Positions 1 to 8,507 of a stretch of 64,000 bases of DNA are shown here, one piece after another. The position numbers and the translations under genes were made by a program. Origin of the DNA: Oxalobacteraceae bacterium OTU3CAMAD1 (GTDB lineage Bacteria > Pseudomonadota > Gammaproteobacteria > Burkholderiales > Burkholderiaceae_D). The stretch spans positions 2,046,001 to 2,110,000 of the forward strand of contig CP099650.1 in NCBI GenBank assembly GCA_024123915.1. Reading direction: 5' to 3'. The notes beneath the pieces are model-generated. The model saw only the letters and a program-made list of their open reading frames with translations. It was not told where the DNA came from and searched no databases. Every line of letters begins with the position of its first letter. Position 1 is the first letter of the stretch.

Positions 1-24
1 TTCAAGTTGCGCTTTGGATGCCAT
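1..24 (-). CDS. fliJ: FliJ flagellar export protein, N-terminal fragment
   Basis: The first 24 bases, read on the minus strand, give an ATG start followed by ASKAQLE before the window edge. The position directly downstream of fliI, in the same direction and 36 bases away, is where fliJ sits in most flagellar operons. FliJ is a small coiled-coil export chaperone that works with the FliI ATPase. Only eight codons are visible, so the identity rests mainly on position. Confidence 0.6.
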
Positions 25-60
25 AGTGAATCAATTATAGGTGGCGGCGTACCGCGTCCA

Positions 61-1491
61 TCAGTCGAACAGAGAGGTAAGTTGGCCCAAACTCTCGTCC
101 ATGGTGACCCGTTCGGTGATTTGTTGCTGAAGAAAGTTTTCTATCCGATCGTGCAGCACGATAGCCTGGTCCAATACCGGGTCGGTGCCGGGCGCGTAGG
201 CGCCCACGCTGATCAGGTCGCGGCTGCGCTCGTAGCGGGAAAACAACTGTTTCAGGTGGCGCGCGCGCTGCTGGTGCTCGTGCGTGGTGATCGAGTGCAT
301 GGCGCGGCTGATCGACTGTTCGATGTCGATGGCCGGGTAGTGGCCCGACTCGGCCAGGCGGCGGTTGAGCACGATGTGGCCGTCCAAAATTGCGCGCGCC
401 GAATCGGCGATCGGGTCCTGTTGATCGTCGCCCTCGGTCAGCACGGTGTAGAAGGCGGTGATCGAGCCGCCGCCGACCTCGCCGTTGCCGGCCCGTTCGA
501 CCAGCACCGGCAGCTTGGCGAACACCGACGGCGGATAGCCCTTGGTGGCCGGCGGTTCGCCGATGGCCAGTGCGATCTCCCGTTGCGCCATGGCGTAGCG
601 GGTCAGCGAATCCATGATCAGCAGCACGTTCTGACCCTTGTCGCGGAAGTGCTCGGCGATGGCGGTGGCGTAGGCCGCGCCTTGCAGGCGCATCAGCGGC
701 GGCGTGTCGGCCGGGGCGGCCACGACGACAGAGCGGGCCAGGCCCTCGGGCCCGAGAATCTGCTCGATGAATTCTTTTACCTCGCGTCCGCGTTCGCCGA
801 TCAGGCCGACGACGATGACGTCGGCCTCGGTGTAGCGCGCCATCATGCCCAGCAGGACGGATTTACCGACGCCGGAGCCCGCGAACAGGCCCATGCGCTG
901 GCCGCGTCCGACGGTGAGCATGGCGTTGATCGAGCGCACGCCGACGTCGAGCGTGTCGACGATGGGCGCGCGGCCGAGCGGGTTGGCGGGTCGGGTGTTG
1001 ATCGGCGCGCTGTCGGAGGCGTTGAGCGGGCCGAGGTTGTCGAGCACGCGGCCGGCGCCGTCGAGCACGCGGCCCAGCAACTCCGGCCCGACCGGCAGGT
1101 GGCGCGCGCGGTCGCTGGGACGGCGGCGCGGATGGGCCACGGTGCCCGGTTTCGGAATCGCCGGTTCGACCGGGAACACGCGGGTGCCGGGCACCACGCC
1201 CTCGACATCGCTTTGCGGCATCAGGAACAATCGGTCGCCCTCGAAGCCGACCACTTCCGCCTCGATCTTGCCGCCGCCGGGCAGCGGCACGGTGCAGGCG
1301 GCGCCGACGGCCAGGCGCAGGCCGACCGCCTCCATGACCAGGCCGGCGACGCGGGTGACGCGGCCGGAGATCTGCATCGGTTCGACGAAGCCGACCAGCG
1401 CGCCGCAGTCGCCAAGGTAAGACTTCCAGCGGCCGGCGTGCGGGCTGGGGGCTTGGGCGTCGTCGGGTTTTTTGTCGCGGGCGGCGTTCAT
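61..1491 (-). CDS. fliI: Flagellum-specific export ATPase FliI
   Basis: This is the ATPase of the flagellar type III export apparatus; it hydrolyses ATP at the cytoplasmic base of the basal body with FliH and FliJ. The 476-residue protein carries the Walker A loop GSGVGKS, the [10 protein letters not shown] segment and the Walker B region [11 protein letters not shown], all typical of the F1-beta-like FliI/YscN family. I chose the ATG giving MNAARDK, one base after the fliH stop, rather than an upstream ATG twelve codons earlier that lies inside fliH. The tight packing with fliH upstream and fliJ downstream indicates translation from one mRNA. Confidence 0.96.
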   Translation of the reverse strand: MNAARDKKPDDAQAPSPHAGRWKSYLGDCGALVGFVEPMQISGRVTRVAGLVMEAVGLRLAVGAACTVPLPGGGKIEAEVVGFEGDRLFLMPQSDVEGVVPGTRVFPVEPAIPKPGTVAHPRRRPSDRARHLPVGPELLGRVLDGAGRVLDNLGPLNASDSAPINTRPANPLGRAPIVDTLDVGVRSINAMLTVGRGQRMGLFAGSGVGKSVLLGMMARYTEADVIVVGLIGERGREVKEFIEQILGPEGLARSVVVAAPADTPPLMRLQGAAYATAIAEHFRDKGQNVLLIMDSLTRYAMAQREIALAIGEPPATKGYPPSVFAKLPVLVERAGNGEVGGGSITAFYTVLTEGDDQQDPIADSARAILDGHIVLNRRLAESGHYPAIDIEQSISRAMHSITTHEHQQRARHLKQLFSRYERSRDLISVGAYAPGTDPVLDQAIVLHDRIENFLQQQITERVTMDESLGQLTSLFD

Positions 1492-1492
1492 G

Positions 1493-2248
1493 TCAGTCCA
1501 GCCAATCCACTTCCTTGCCCAGCGCATGGCTCAGGCGTTGCCAGCGCGCGGCGGCGGTGGCGTCGATCTGGTTGCTGGCGGTATCGACCTTGCAGCCGCC
1601 GCGACCGACGTTTGTATCCTCGATCACGCGCCAGCCGCCCTTGTCGAGCTCCTCGCCGATGGCGGCGCGCACGCTGACGGCGTCGTCCGGATGCAGGTGC
1701 AACTGCGCCGGCTGTTGCAGCGCCGGCAGGTAATCGATGGCGTCGCGCACGATCGGCAAGATCAATTCCGGCTTGACCTGCAGCGCGTTCTTGAGCATGC
1801 CCTTGGCCAGTTGCAGCGCCAGGTCCAGCACGTCGTTGGCGATCAGCTGGTCGGCGTCGCGCAGCGCGCCGCTGAAGCCGTCGGCCAGCGCGCGCATCTG
1901 TTGCAGTTCTTCCTTAGTGGCGATTTCGCCGGCGGCAAGGGCGTCGGCGTGGCCGGCCGCGCGGCCTTCTTCGTAGCCGGATTGGCGCGCTTCTTCACGG
2001 ATGTTTTCGAGTTCTTCGACGGTGGGGTATTCGAGCGGCGGCGGCAGCGGAGGGCCGATCTCGACCAGTTCCTGCTGCTCCAACAGCGCCTCGTGCACGC
2101 GCTGCTCGGCCTCGACGCGGGCGTGCTCGGCGTTGCGTTCGCGCTGCTCGGCGTCGCGCAGCGCCACCACGCTCGGGCGCTCGTCGCCGAACGAGCGCAT
2201 CTCCCAGCGCTGGAATGCGGTTTGCTGCTCTTTGGGCAAATTAGACAA
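1493..2248 (-). CDS. fliH: Flagellar assembly protein FliH
   Basis: FliH is the stator-like regulator of the FliI ATPase and tethers it to the export gate and the FliN C-ring. The 251-residue product begins MSNLPKEQQ, has a Glu/Arg-rich helical N-terminal half with likely coiled coil (residues about 45-110), and a C-terminal FliH/YscL-type domain (about 110-240). Its start overlaps the fliG end by eight bases and its stop is one base before the fliI start, so it belongs to the fliF-G-H-I-J operon. Sequence conservation in this family is low; the assignment is secured by position. Confidence 0.93.
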   Translation of the reverse strand: MSNLPKEQQTAFQRWEMRSFGDERPSVVALRDAEQRERNAEHARVEAEQRVHEALLEQQELVEIGPPLPPPLEYPTVEELENIREEARQSGYEEGRAAGHADALAAGEIATKEELQQMRALADGFSGALRDADQLIANDVLDLALQLAKGMLKNALQVKPELILPIVRDAIDYLPALQQPAQLHLHPDDAVSVRAAIGEELDKGGWRVIEDTNVGRGGCKVDTASNQIDATAAARWQRLSHALGKEVDWLD

Positions 2249-3239
2249 ACGAATCCTCGCCTTTGCCGCCTAACACGATCTGGCCTTCGTCGGCCAGGCG
2301 GCGCACGATCTGCAAAATCTGCTTCTGCTGGGTTTCCACTTCGGACAGGCGCACCGGGCCTTTCGATTCCAGGTCTTCGCGCATCATCTCGCTGGCGCGC
2401 GCCGACATGTTCTTGAAGATCTTGTCGCGCAATTCCTGCGACGCGCCCTTGAGTGCGATGATCAGCATCTCCGACTGCACTTCGCGCAGCAGCAATTGGA
2501 TGCCACGGTCGTCGATATCGATCAGGTTGTCGAACACGAACATCTCGTCCATGATCTTCTGCGCCATGTCGTTGTCGTAGTTCTTGATGTTGTCCATCAC
2601 AGAACCTTCCTGCTCACCGCTCATAAAGTTGAGGATCTCGGCGGCCGTGCGCACGCCGCCCAGCGACGATTTCTTGATGTTTTCGTTACCGGACAACAGC
2701 TTGGTCAGCACGTCGTTCAGCTCGCGTAGCGCGGCCGGCTGCACGCCGTCCAGGGTGGCGATGCGCAGCACGGCGTCGTTGCGCAGGCGGTCGGTGAAGT
2801 GGCTCAAAATTTCGCACGCCTGGTCGCGCTCCAGGTGGACCAGGATGGTGGCGATGATCTGCGGGTGCTCGTTGCGGATCAGCTCGGCGACGGACTGCGA
2901 ATCCATCCACTTCAGCGATTCGATGCCGGAGGCGTCCTTGCCGCCCAGGATGCGCGACAGCAGCACCGAGGCCTTGTCGTCGCCCAGCGCCTTGGTCAGC
3001 ACCTGGCGGATGTACTCGTCCGAGTCGAGGCCGACCGTGGAGGCGGCCGCGACCATCTCGCGGAAGTTGTCCAGGGTGCCGACGACTTCCTCGTGCGGCA
3101 CGTTCTTCATGGTCGCCATGGCCGCGCCGAGTTTGAGCACTTCGCGCGGGCCGAGGTATTTCATCACTTCGGCCGCTTCGCTCTCGCCCATCGCCAGCAT
3201 CAGGATGGCGGCTTTTTGGAGTCCGGTATTCTCAGTCAT
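2241..3239 (-). CDS. fliG: Flagellar motor switch protein FliG
   Basis: FliG is the C-ring protein that contacts the stator MotA and sets rotation direction. At 332 residues it has normal length. The N-terminal domain (about 1-100) binds FliF, the middle domain contains the EHPQ motif (NEHPQIIA), and the C-terminal domain carries the charged helix with DDRGIQLLLREV that faces MotA. It overlaps fliF by eight bases at its start and fliH by eight at its end, an arrangement implying translational coupling. Confidence 0.97.
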   Translation of the reverse strand: MTENTGLQKAAILMLAMGESEAAEVMKYLGPREVLKLGAAMATMKNVPHEEVVGTLDNFREMVAAASTVGLDSDEYIRQVLTKALGDDKASVLLSRILGGKDASGIESLKWMDSQSVAELIRNEHPQIIATILVHLERDQACEILSHFTDRLRNDAVLRIATLDGVQPAALRELNDVLTKLLSGNENIKKSSLGGVRTAAEILNFMSGEQEGSVMDNIKNYDNDMAQKIMDEMFVFDNLIDIDDRGIQLLLREVQSEMLIIALKGASQELRDKIFKNMSARASEMMREDLESKGPVRLSEVETQQKQILQIVRRLADEGQIVLGGKGEDSFV

Positions 3240-4980
3240 TTGCGCCTATCCATTCCTTGATGACGTTGGCAACGATGCGTGGGTCCTCGACGGCGAGCTT
3301 CTTCGCCATCGCCAGATTTTCGCGGTAAGTCTTGACGGTGTTCTCTTCCATCTTGCGCAGTTCTTCCTCGGCGATGAGGGCCTCGTCGGGGCCTTCCTCG
3401 ACGACTTCCTCCGGCTCTTCCGGCTCCGGCTCCGGCGCGTTGATCTCGTCGATCTTCTTGAAGACCGGACGCATCATCGGACGCACGATGCGCAGCACGA
3501 TGTACAGCAGGATCAGCGCGGTGATCAGGAACTTGGCCAGGTCCTTGGCCATCGGCAGGTTGGCCGGATCGCGCCACCAGTCGAGCGCCGGCTCGAACGG
3601 ACGGTCGACGCCGTCGAACGGCGAGTTGGCCACGCTGACGGCGTCGCCCCGGTCCTGGTTGTAACCCATCGCCTGCTTGACCAGATCGTTGATCTTGGCC
3701 ATCTCTTCCGGAGTATAGGCTTTAATGGTGACTTTGCCGTCCTTGTCGACCAGGCGTTTGTAATTGACCACAACGGCCACCGTCATGCGGCGCAGGCCGC
3801 CCATGCCGCGCGTCTCGTAGCGCACGGTCTTGTCGACTTCGTAATTGGTAGTCGATTCCTTGTGTTTCGGTCCGGTTGCGTTGGCGTTGACGCCGCCCGG
3901 CGGCGTGCCCGGCGCCGGCGCGTTGGGGCCGTTGGCGACAGCCTGGTCGAGCGGTGCGGTGGCGGTGCCCGGCGGCTGGTTCGACAGCGCGCCCGGAATG
4001 CCGCCCGGATTGGCGTTGGCGTCGCCGCTGGTTTCGCTGCTTTGCTGGCTACGGATGGCCGACGCCGCCGGCGGCGAGTTCGGCTTGTAGGTTTCGGCGG
4101 CTTGTTCGACCTTGGAGAAATCGACGTCGGCGGTCGCCTCGGCGCGCACATTGCCCTCGCCGACGATGGGAACGATGATCGATTCGACTTGCTTGATGAC
4201 CTGCAGCTGCATGTCCTTGACATACTTGAGCTGGGTTTCATCCATGTTCTTGGCGTTCAGGCCGCCACTGCCGTTCTTGTTCTGGTCCGAGATCAGGTTA
4301 CCGGCCTGGTCGACCACGGTGACGTTGGCCGGCATCAGTTCCGGCACGCTGGAAGCGACCAGGTGGACGATGGCGGCGGTCTGGGCCGGGTCGAGCATGC
4401 GGTTCGGGTGCAGGGTCAGCAGGACCGAAGCGGTCGGCTTTTGCTGGTCGCGCACGAACACGGACGGCTTCGGCAGCGCCAGGTGGACGCGGGCGTTCTC
4501 GACGGCGGCCAAGGACTGGATCGAGCGCGCCAGCTCGCCTTCGAGCGCGCGCTGGTAGTTGACCTGTTCGAGGAACTGGGACACGCCCAGTTTCTGGTTT
4601 TCCATCAGCTCGAAGCCGACGTTGCCGCCCTTGGGCAAGCCTTGCGCGGCCAGTTTCAGGCGGGCGTCGTGGACTTGCTCGGTCGGCACCAGGATGGCGC
4701 CGCCGTTTTCCGAGAACTTGTGCTTGATGTTCAGCTTGTCCAGCTCGGCGGTGATGGCGCCGCCGTCGCGGTCGGTGAAATTGGAGAACAGCACGCCGTA
4801 ATCGGGCGGTTTGTTCCACATGTACAGGCCGATGAGCACCGCCACGATCGCGGCGGCGGCCGCCGCGCGCATGAAGTTGCGGCCCATCGGGGTCCGGATA
4901 AAGGGCAGCCGTTCCGCACCGTCGTCGCCGGGTGCTGGCGGGGCTGCTGTGTCGTTGTCGATTGCTTCGGCTGCGGCCAT
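3232..4980 (-). CDS. fliF: Flagellar MS-ring protein FliF
   Basis: FliF forms the inner-membrane MS ring on which the flagellum is built. The 582-residue protein has a first membrane segment at about residues 36-54, a periplasmic region with the YscJ/FliF ring-building motifs (for example the segment GVLFSNFTDRDGGAI), a low-complexity Pro/Ala/Asn stretch in the middle, a second membrane segment near residues 453-470 (FLITALILLYIVLRIV), and an acidic C-terminal tail that binds FliG. It is the first gene of the minus-strand operon and diverges from fliE across a 236 bp spacer. Confidence 0.96.
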   Translation of the reverse strand: MAAAEAIDNDTAAPPAPGDDGAERLPFIRTPMGRNFMRAAAAAAIVAVLIGLYMWNKPPDYGVLFSNFTDRDGGAITAELDKLNIKHKFSENGGAILVPTEQVHDARLKLAAQGLPKGGNVGFELMENQKLGVSQFLEQVNYQRALEGELARSIQSLAAVENARVHLALPKPSVFVRDQQKPTASVLLTLHPNRMLDPAQTAAIVHLVASSVPELMPANVTVVDQAGNLISDQNKNGSGGLNAKNMDETQLKYVKDMQLQVIKQVESIIVPIVGEGNVRAEATADVDFSKVEQAAETYKPNSPPAASAIRSQQSSETSGDANANPGGIPGALSNQPPGTATAPLDQAVANGPNAPAPGTPPGGVNANATGPKHKESTTNYEVDKTVRYETRGMGGLRRMTVAVVVNYKRLVDKDGKVTIKAYTPEEMAKINDLVKQAMGYNQDRGDAVSVANSPFDGVDRPFEPALDWWRDPANLPMAKDLAKFLITALILLYIVLRIVRPMMRPVFKKIDEINAPEPEPEEPEEVVEEGPDEALIAEEELRKMEENTVKTYRENLAMAKKLAVEDPRIVANVIKEWIGAND

Positions 4981-5216
4981 GATGGTTGGGTTCCGGGTAA
5001 CTGGGTCTGAAATGGGGGAGGGCAGAACAGATTATTGCTTGTCGTCCGGAAATTTAATGCTTGGAATAGAGCGCCCTTTACCGTCCTGCTCGTCCATGTG
5101 CTGTTGCGCCGGGCTTGGTATTCTGGCAGGACTGATAGAGCCGTTCCGTATTGTAACGCCGGGCTCGGCCATGTCGTCGAATTTGTTTCGCGACAGCAAC
5201 AGATAGGAGTATTCAA
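4981..5216. promoter_or_regulatory. Divergent fliF/fliE intergenic region
   Basis: These 236 bases separate the start codons of fliF (minus) and fliE (plus) and must hold promoters for both. A Shine-Dalgarno-like TAGGAG sits eight bases before the fliE ATG. I looked for a sigma-54 TGGCAC/TTGC element and found no convincing match, so the promoter class is left open. Confidence 0.4.
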
Positions 5217-5561
5217 ATGAAAACAGGTGGCATCGACAGCAGCCAGATCCAGGCCATGATCGCCCAGTTGAAGGCGCACGCCACGCGCCCGAGCCTGACG
5301 CCGCCGGTGATCCAGACCGAGGCGCCGGCCGTACCGAAGGCGCAGTTCTCGGACGCCTTGGAAAAGTCGCTGGCGGCGGTCAACGCCAGCCAGGTCAAGG
5401 CGGCCGACATGGGCAAGCGCTTCGCCATGGGCGACGACAGCGTCAGCCTGTCGGACACGATGATCGCCATGCAAAAGGCCAGTATTAACTTCCAGGCAAC
5501 GATTCAGGTGCGCAACAAGCTCGTATCGTCGTACCACGAAATCATGAATATGCAAGTCTAA
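5217..5561 (+). CDS. fliE: Flagellar hook-basal body protein FliE
   Basis: FliE is the small protein joining the MS ring to the proximal rod and is exported early. The 114-residue product has a variable N-terminus and the conserved C-terminal region with SLSDTMIAMQKASINFQATIQ followed by VRNKLVSSYHEIMNMQV, which fits the family end. The start is supported by TAGGAG upstream. It is transcribed away from the fliF operon and is followed by a 94 bp inverted-repeat element. Confidence 0.95.
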   Translation: MKTGGIDSSQIQAMIAQLKAHATRPSLTPPVIQTEAPAVPKAQFSDALEKSLAAVNASQVKAADMGKRFAMGDDSVSLSDTMIAMQKASINFQATIQVRNKLVSSYHEIMNMQV

Positions 5562-5573
5562 CCCCGTAACCCC

Positions 5574-5667
5574 GGGGTCAGGTCCGACATTCGGACATTG
5601 CGGAACTCTCTTGATGGTAAAAGGTTCGGCGTCCGACTTGGTTTGTCCGAATGTCGGACCTGACCCC
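5574..5667. repeat. 94 bp element with 24 bp perfect terminal inverted repeats
   Basis: Bases 5574-5597 (starting GGGGTCAGGTCCGAC) are the exact reverse complement of 5644-5667, separated by 46 bases. It lies between the convergent fliE and isochorismatase genes. No coding capacity is seen. It could be a small MITE-like or REP-like element, or act as a two-way transcription barrier. It differs in sequence from the RAYT-associated hairpins elsewhere in the window, although all begin GGGGTC. Confidence 0.85.
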
Positions 5668-5701
5668 GCTGTTGTTAGTCCCGACTACCACAATTTTGTT
5701 G

Positions 5702-6328
5702 TTATTCCTGGTGTCGGGCGCGTTGGTTGGAGAGATAAATGTTGTCGCGCTTGAGGGACTGGTCTTCCTGCACGGCTTTTACCCAGTCGGCGGTGCTAGC
5801 AACCGCCGCGAAGTTCGAATGGAACACCGTGCTGTAGACCCGGTGTATTTCCTCAGCACTGGCTTTGCCCGCCGCGTTTTTGTAGGGCAGCGAGCCGGTC
5901 GCATCGGCCAGAAACTCCACCGTCAGACCGTCGTGCGCCGCGTGGTAGATGGTCGCCGCGTCGCAGTTGTGCGTCATGTAGCCGGCGATCGTCAGGGTGT
6001 CGATCCGCTTGTCCTTCAGCCATTGCGCCAGGTCGGTGCCGGCGAACACGCTCGAGGCTTGCTTGTGGATGTGGTGGTCTGCGTGGCGGCCTGCCACGCC
6101 CGGGTGCAACTGCCACGCCGGGGAGCCGACGGCGAACACCGGGGACACGGCGGGCGCGTCGTGCTGGACCGTGATCACCGGGATCCCTGCCGCCGTGGCG
6201 CTGTCCATCGCCAAGGTGATATTGGGCAGCGAGGTCGACACTGGCGGGAACTCTATCGGCAACTGGCCTGTGAAATATTCGTTTTGCACGTCGATGACGA
6301 GCAGGGCGCGGCGCGGGGTGGTGGACAT
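5702..6328 (-). CDS. Isochorismatase-family cysteine hydrolase
   Basis: The 208-residue protein is a member of the isochorismatase-like (nicotinamidase-related) hydrolase family. Visible signatures are the N-terminal VIDVQNEYF carrying the catalytic Asp (residue 13), a Lys near 105-107, and the nucleophilic Cys in MTHNCDAAT (Cys122). Such enzymes hydrolyse amides or vinyl ethers; the substrate cannot be read from sequence. I chose the ATG giving MSTTPRRALLVIDVQ because it starts just before the conserved core; the longer open frame upstream is antisense to the neighbouring regulator. It is divergent from a GlxA-type regulator, which probably controls it. Confidence 0.88.
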   Translation of the reverse strand: MSTTPRRALLVIDVQNEYFTGQLPIEFPPVSTSLPNITLAMDSATAAGIPVITVQHDAPAVSPVFAVGSPAWQLHPGVAGRHADHHIHKQASSVFAGTDLAQWLKDKRIDTLTIAGYMTHNCDAATIYHAAHDGLTVEFLADATGSLPYKNAAGKASAEEIHRVYSTVFHSNFAAVASTADWVKAVQEDQSLKRDNIYLSNQRARHQE

Positions 6329-6412
6329 GGTGGATTCCTTTGGAGGTGGATGATGAGTCCATTGTCGATCCATCCGGCGCCCCCAGCCAGTGGCCCGAAG
6401 GCACCGTTGCGG

Positions 6413-6425
6413 TATAATCGGGCCA
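6413..6425 (+). promoter_or_regulatory. TATAAT -10 element giving a predicted leaderless mRNA
   Basis: A perfect TATAAT at 6413-6418 lies six bases before the ATG at 6425 of the GlxA-type regulator. Transcription from this element would begin at or next to the start codon. No good -35 hexamer and no Shine-Dalgarno sequence are seen. The same arrangement occurs at greB and at two exported-protein genes. Confidence 0.6.
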
Positions 6426-7387
6426 TGAATACCACCGACCGGCCCATCAGCGTCGCCGTGATCGCCTACGACGGCATCACGCCTTTCCATCTGTCCGTGC
6501 CGTGCCTGGTGTTCGAAGCGGGCCAGGACATCGGGCAGGCGGGCTTCGACGTGCGTGTCTGCGCGGCCGACGGCACGCCGCTGCGCACCTCCGCCGGCTT
6601 CGCCATCGCCACCGACTACGACCTGCGCGCGCTCGACGACGCCGATATCGTCATCATGCCTTCGTGGCACAACGATTGCCGGGCCGCGCCGCCCGCGCTG
6701 CTGGAGGCCCTGCGTACGGCCCATGCGCGCGGCGCCCGCGTGGTGGGGCTGTGCCTGGGGGCGTTTCCGCTGGCCGAGGCAGGTCTGCTGGACGGCAAAA
6801 CCGCGACCACCCACTGGCAATTCGCCGCCGCGCTGGCCGCGCGCCATCCGCGCATCGCCATCGATCCCGACGTGCTGTATGTCGATGCCGGCCAGGTGCT
6901 GACGTCGGCGGGTGTCGCCGCCGGCCTCGATTGCTGTTTGCATCTGCTGCGCCAGCTACGCGGCGCCGATGCCGCCAACCGCGTGGCCCGCCAACTGGTG
7001 ATCGCGCCGCACCGGCAGGGCGGGCAGGCGCAGTTCATCGAACGGCCGTTGCCCGTGTCCAGCAGCGACGGCCGCTTCGCCGACGTGCTGGAGTGGGTCA
7101 CGCAGCGTCTGGAGCAGCCCCACAGCATCGACGCGCTGGCGGAACGCGCCGCCATGAGCCGGCGCAACTTCACGCGCCATTTCCGGCAAGCCACCGGCAC
7201 CTCGTTCAAGCAGTGGCTGCTGGGCCAGCGGCTGGCGCACGCGCAATGGATGCTCGAAAGCGGCGACGCGTCGATCGAGGTGGTGGCGCAGGAGGCGGGA
7301 TTCGGTTCGGCGTTGTCGTTGCGACAGCATTTCCGCGCGGTGTTGCAGACGTCGCCGTCGGCCTACCGTGGTGCTTACCGCCGCTGA
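6425..7387 (+). CDS. GlxA-family transcriptional regulator (DJ-1/PfpI + AraC HTH)
   Basis: The 320-residue protein has an N-terminal DJ-1/PfpI-like amidotransferase fold (about residues 5-170, with the nucleophile-elbow motif GLCLGAF) and a C-terminal AraC-type double helix-turn-helix (about 215-315, FKQWLLGQRLAHAQWMLE then VAQEAGFGSALSLRQHF). Proteins of this architecture regulate amine, amino-acid or choline-related catabolism in proteobacteria. It is divergent from the cysteine hydrolase, which is a reasonable target. The ligand is unknown. Confidence 0.9.
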   Translation: MNTTDRPISVAVIAYDGITPFHLSVPCLVFEAGQDIGQAGFDVRVCAADGTPLRTSAGFAIATDYDLRALDDADIVIMPSWHNDCRAAPPALLEALRTAHARGARVVGLCLGAFPLAEAGLLDGKTATTHWQFAAALAARHPRIAIDPDVLYVDAGQVLTSAGVAAGLDCCLHLLRQLRGADAANRVARQLVIAPHRQGGQAQFIERPLPVSSSDGRFADVLEWVTQRLEQPHSIDALAERAAMSRRNFTRHFRQATGTSFKQWLLGQRLAHAQWMLESGDASIEVVAQEAGFGSALSLRQHFRAVLQTSPSAYRGAYRR

Positions 7388-7404
7388 CCCGCCGCCGACA
7401 GTGA

Positions 7405-8178
7405 CTACATCATGCCCGCGATGCGGGCGTTGCGTTCGCGTTCGAGCTTGGTGATGTAGCGCTGCACGTAGGACAGGGTGCTGCGCTGGATGTTGACGAA
7501 CTCGCAGCCGAGGCGGCGATTGGTCTTGTTGTTGAGCAGGGTCAGGTCGAGCGAGTTGCGCACCTGCAGCGCTGTGGTGACTTGCCCGATCTCCGGCAGG
7601 TCGATGCGGCAGTTCGGGTACTCTTTGCCGATGGCGTCGCCCAGGATCATTTTGTTGTCCAGGATGGCGATGCCGCCGCAGCTGATGTCGGCCAGCGGGA
7701 AGGTGGTGATGCCGCCCAGTTCCTCGGGCAGCGTGACGACCACACGCACCGGATTGGTCACCGGCGTGGCGATGCGGTAGTACTCGCGCCGCTGCAGGCG
7801 GATCAGGGTCGGGGGAATGGCGATCTTGAAGGCCGGATTGCCTTCGAACACGGTCGCTTCGACTCTTTCGGCAGCGAACAGGATGCGTACCTTGTCGAGC
7901 GTGGTTTCGAACGACAAGCCTTGCGCGGCCTGGATGCGCTTGTTTTGCTCGGGGTCGATCGAGGTGTCGAGCACGACCGTGTCGAGCTGGTCGTCGACGT
8001 CAAGGATGGAAGTGACGCAAACGTCGGACTCGCCCTGGATCAGCATGCGGATCAGCTGGTTTTTCTCACCGATGCCACGCAGCAGGGAGACGATCTCCTT
8101 GCGTGACTCGATTTCATAGTCATGCCAGTTTTCCAATTCGACATCCTGAAAGTGTGGATACATCTGGGCCGGCGTCAA
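7405..8178 (-). CDS. ycgR: YcgR/FlgZ-type PilZ flagellar brake protein
   Basis: The 257-residue protein has an N-terminal YcgR domain (about 15-115) and a C-terminal PilZ domain (about 128-245). The c-di-GMP binding residues are present as RREYYR (RxxxR) and DISCGG (D/NxSxxG). Members bind c-di-GMP and slow flagellar rotation by docking to the motor. It overlaps the upstream FlhB-like gene by four bases, placing it in the distal flagellar cluster. The diguanylate cyclase encoded further along could feed it. Confidence 0.92.
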   Translation of the reverse strand: MTPAQMYPHFQDVELENWHDYEIESRKEIVSLLRGIGEKNQLIRMLIQGESDVCVTSILDVDDQLDTVVLDTSIDPEQNKRIQAAQGLSFETTLDKVRILFAAERVEATVFEGNPAFKIAIPPTLIRLQRREYYRIATPVTNPVRVVVTLPEELGGITTFPLADISCGGIAILDNKMILGDAIGKEYPNCRIDLPEIGQVTTALQVRNSLDLTLLNNKTNRRLGCEFVNIQRSTLSYVQRYITKLERERNARIAGMM

Positions 8179-8507
8179 ATTTCGGTGAGTGGGAGGCTGG
8201 TGTCCGGCGCTTCGGGAAGCGGCAAACCGGACTTTTGCGCTGATTCAATATGATATAGCCATGCCAATAGTTCCGCAATCGTCCTATAGAGCGTGGGCGG
8301 AATTTGTTGATCTAAATCCACATCCATGAGCAAAGAAACAAGTTCCTTGGACTCGTGGATGAACACGCCAGCCTCCTTGGCGACGCCGATGATCTGCTCG
8401 GCCACCAGCCCGCGTCCCTTGGCCACGACCTTGGGCGCCGGGGCGCCATCCTGGTAGGCCAGGGCCACCGCCTGCTGCAACGGCCGGCGCGGGGTGTCAT
8501 CCGCCAT
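8175..8507 (-). CDS. FlhB C-terminal-domain-like protein (FlhB2/FlhX type)
   Basis: This 110-residue protein resembles only the cytoplasmic, substrate-specificity domain of the export-gate protein FlhB: it contains the pattern AVALAYQDGAPAPKVVAKGRGLVAEQI and ends with the helix LYRTIAELLAWLYHI. The NPTH autocleavage motif of true FlhB is absent, and there are no membrane segments. Stand-alone copies are common next to fliK in beta- and gammaproteobacteria. The role is inferred to be a modulator of export switching. It overlaps fliK by 11 bases and ycgR by four. Confidence 0.87.
   Translation of the reverse strand: MADDTPRRPLQQAVALAYQDGAPAPKVVAKGRGLVAEQIIGVAKEAGVFIHESKELVSLLMDVDLDQQIPPTLYRTIAELLAWLYHIESAQKSGLPLPEAPDTSLPLTEI

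Noticed and set aside
7..1677. A 556-codon open frame on the plus strand across fliI/fliH
   Set aside because: It is antisense to two clearly conserved flagellar genes, has low-complexity Arg/Ala/Gly/His composition, and arises from the high GC content.
2584..5010. An 808-codon plus-strand open frame opposite fliG and fliF
   Set aside because: Antisense shadow; fliF and fliG are certain on the minus strand.
5574..5667. The inverted repeat as an ordinary intrinsic terminator
   Set aside because: The 46-base loop and lack of a U tract at either end do not fit a standard terminator, though a barrier role is not excluded.
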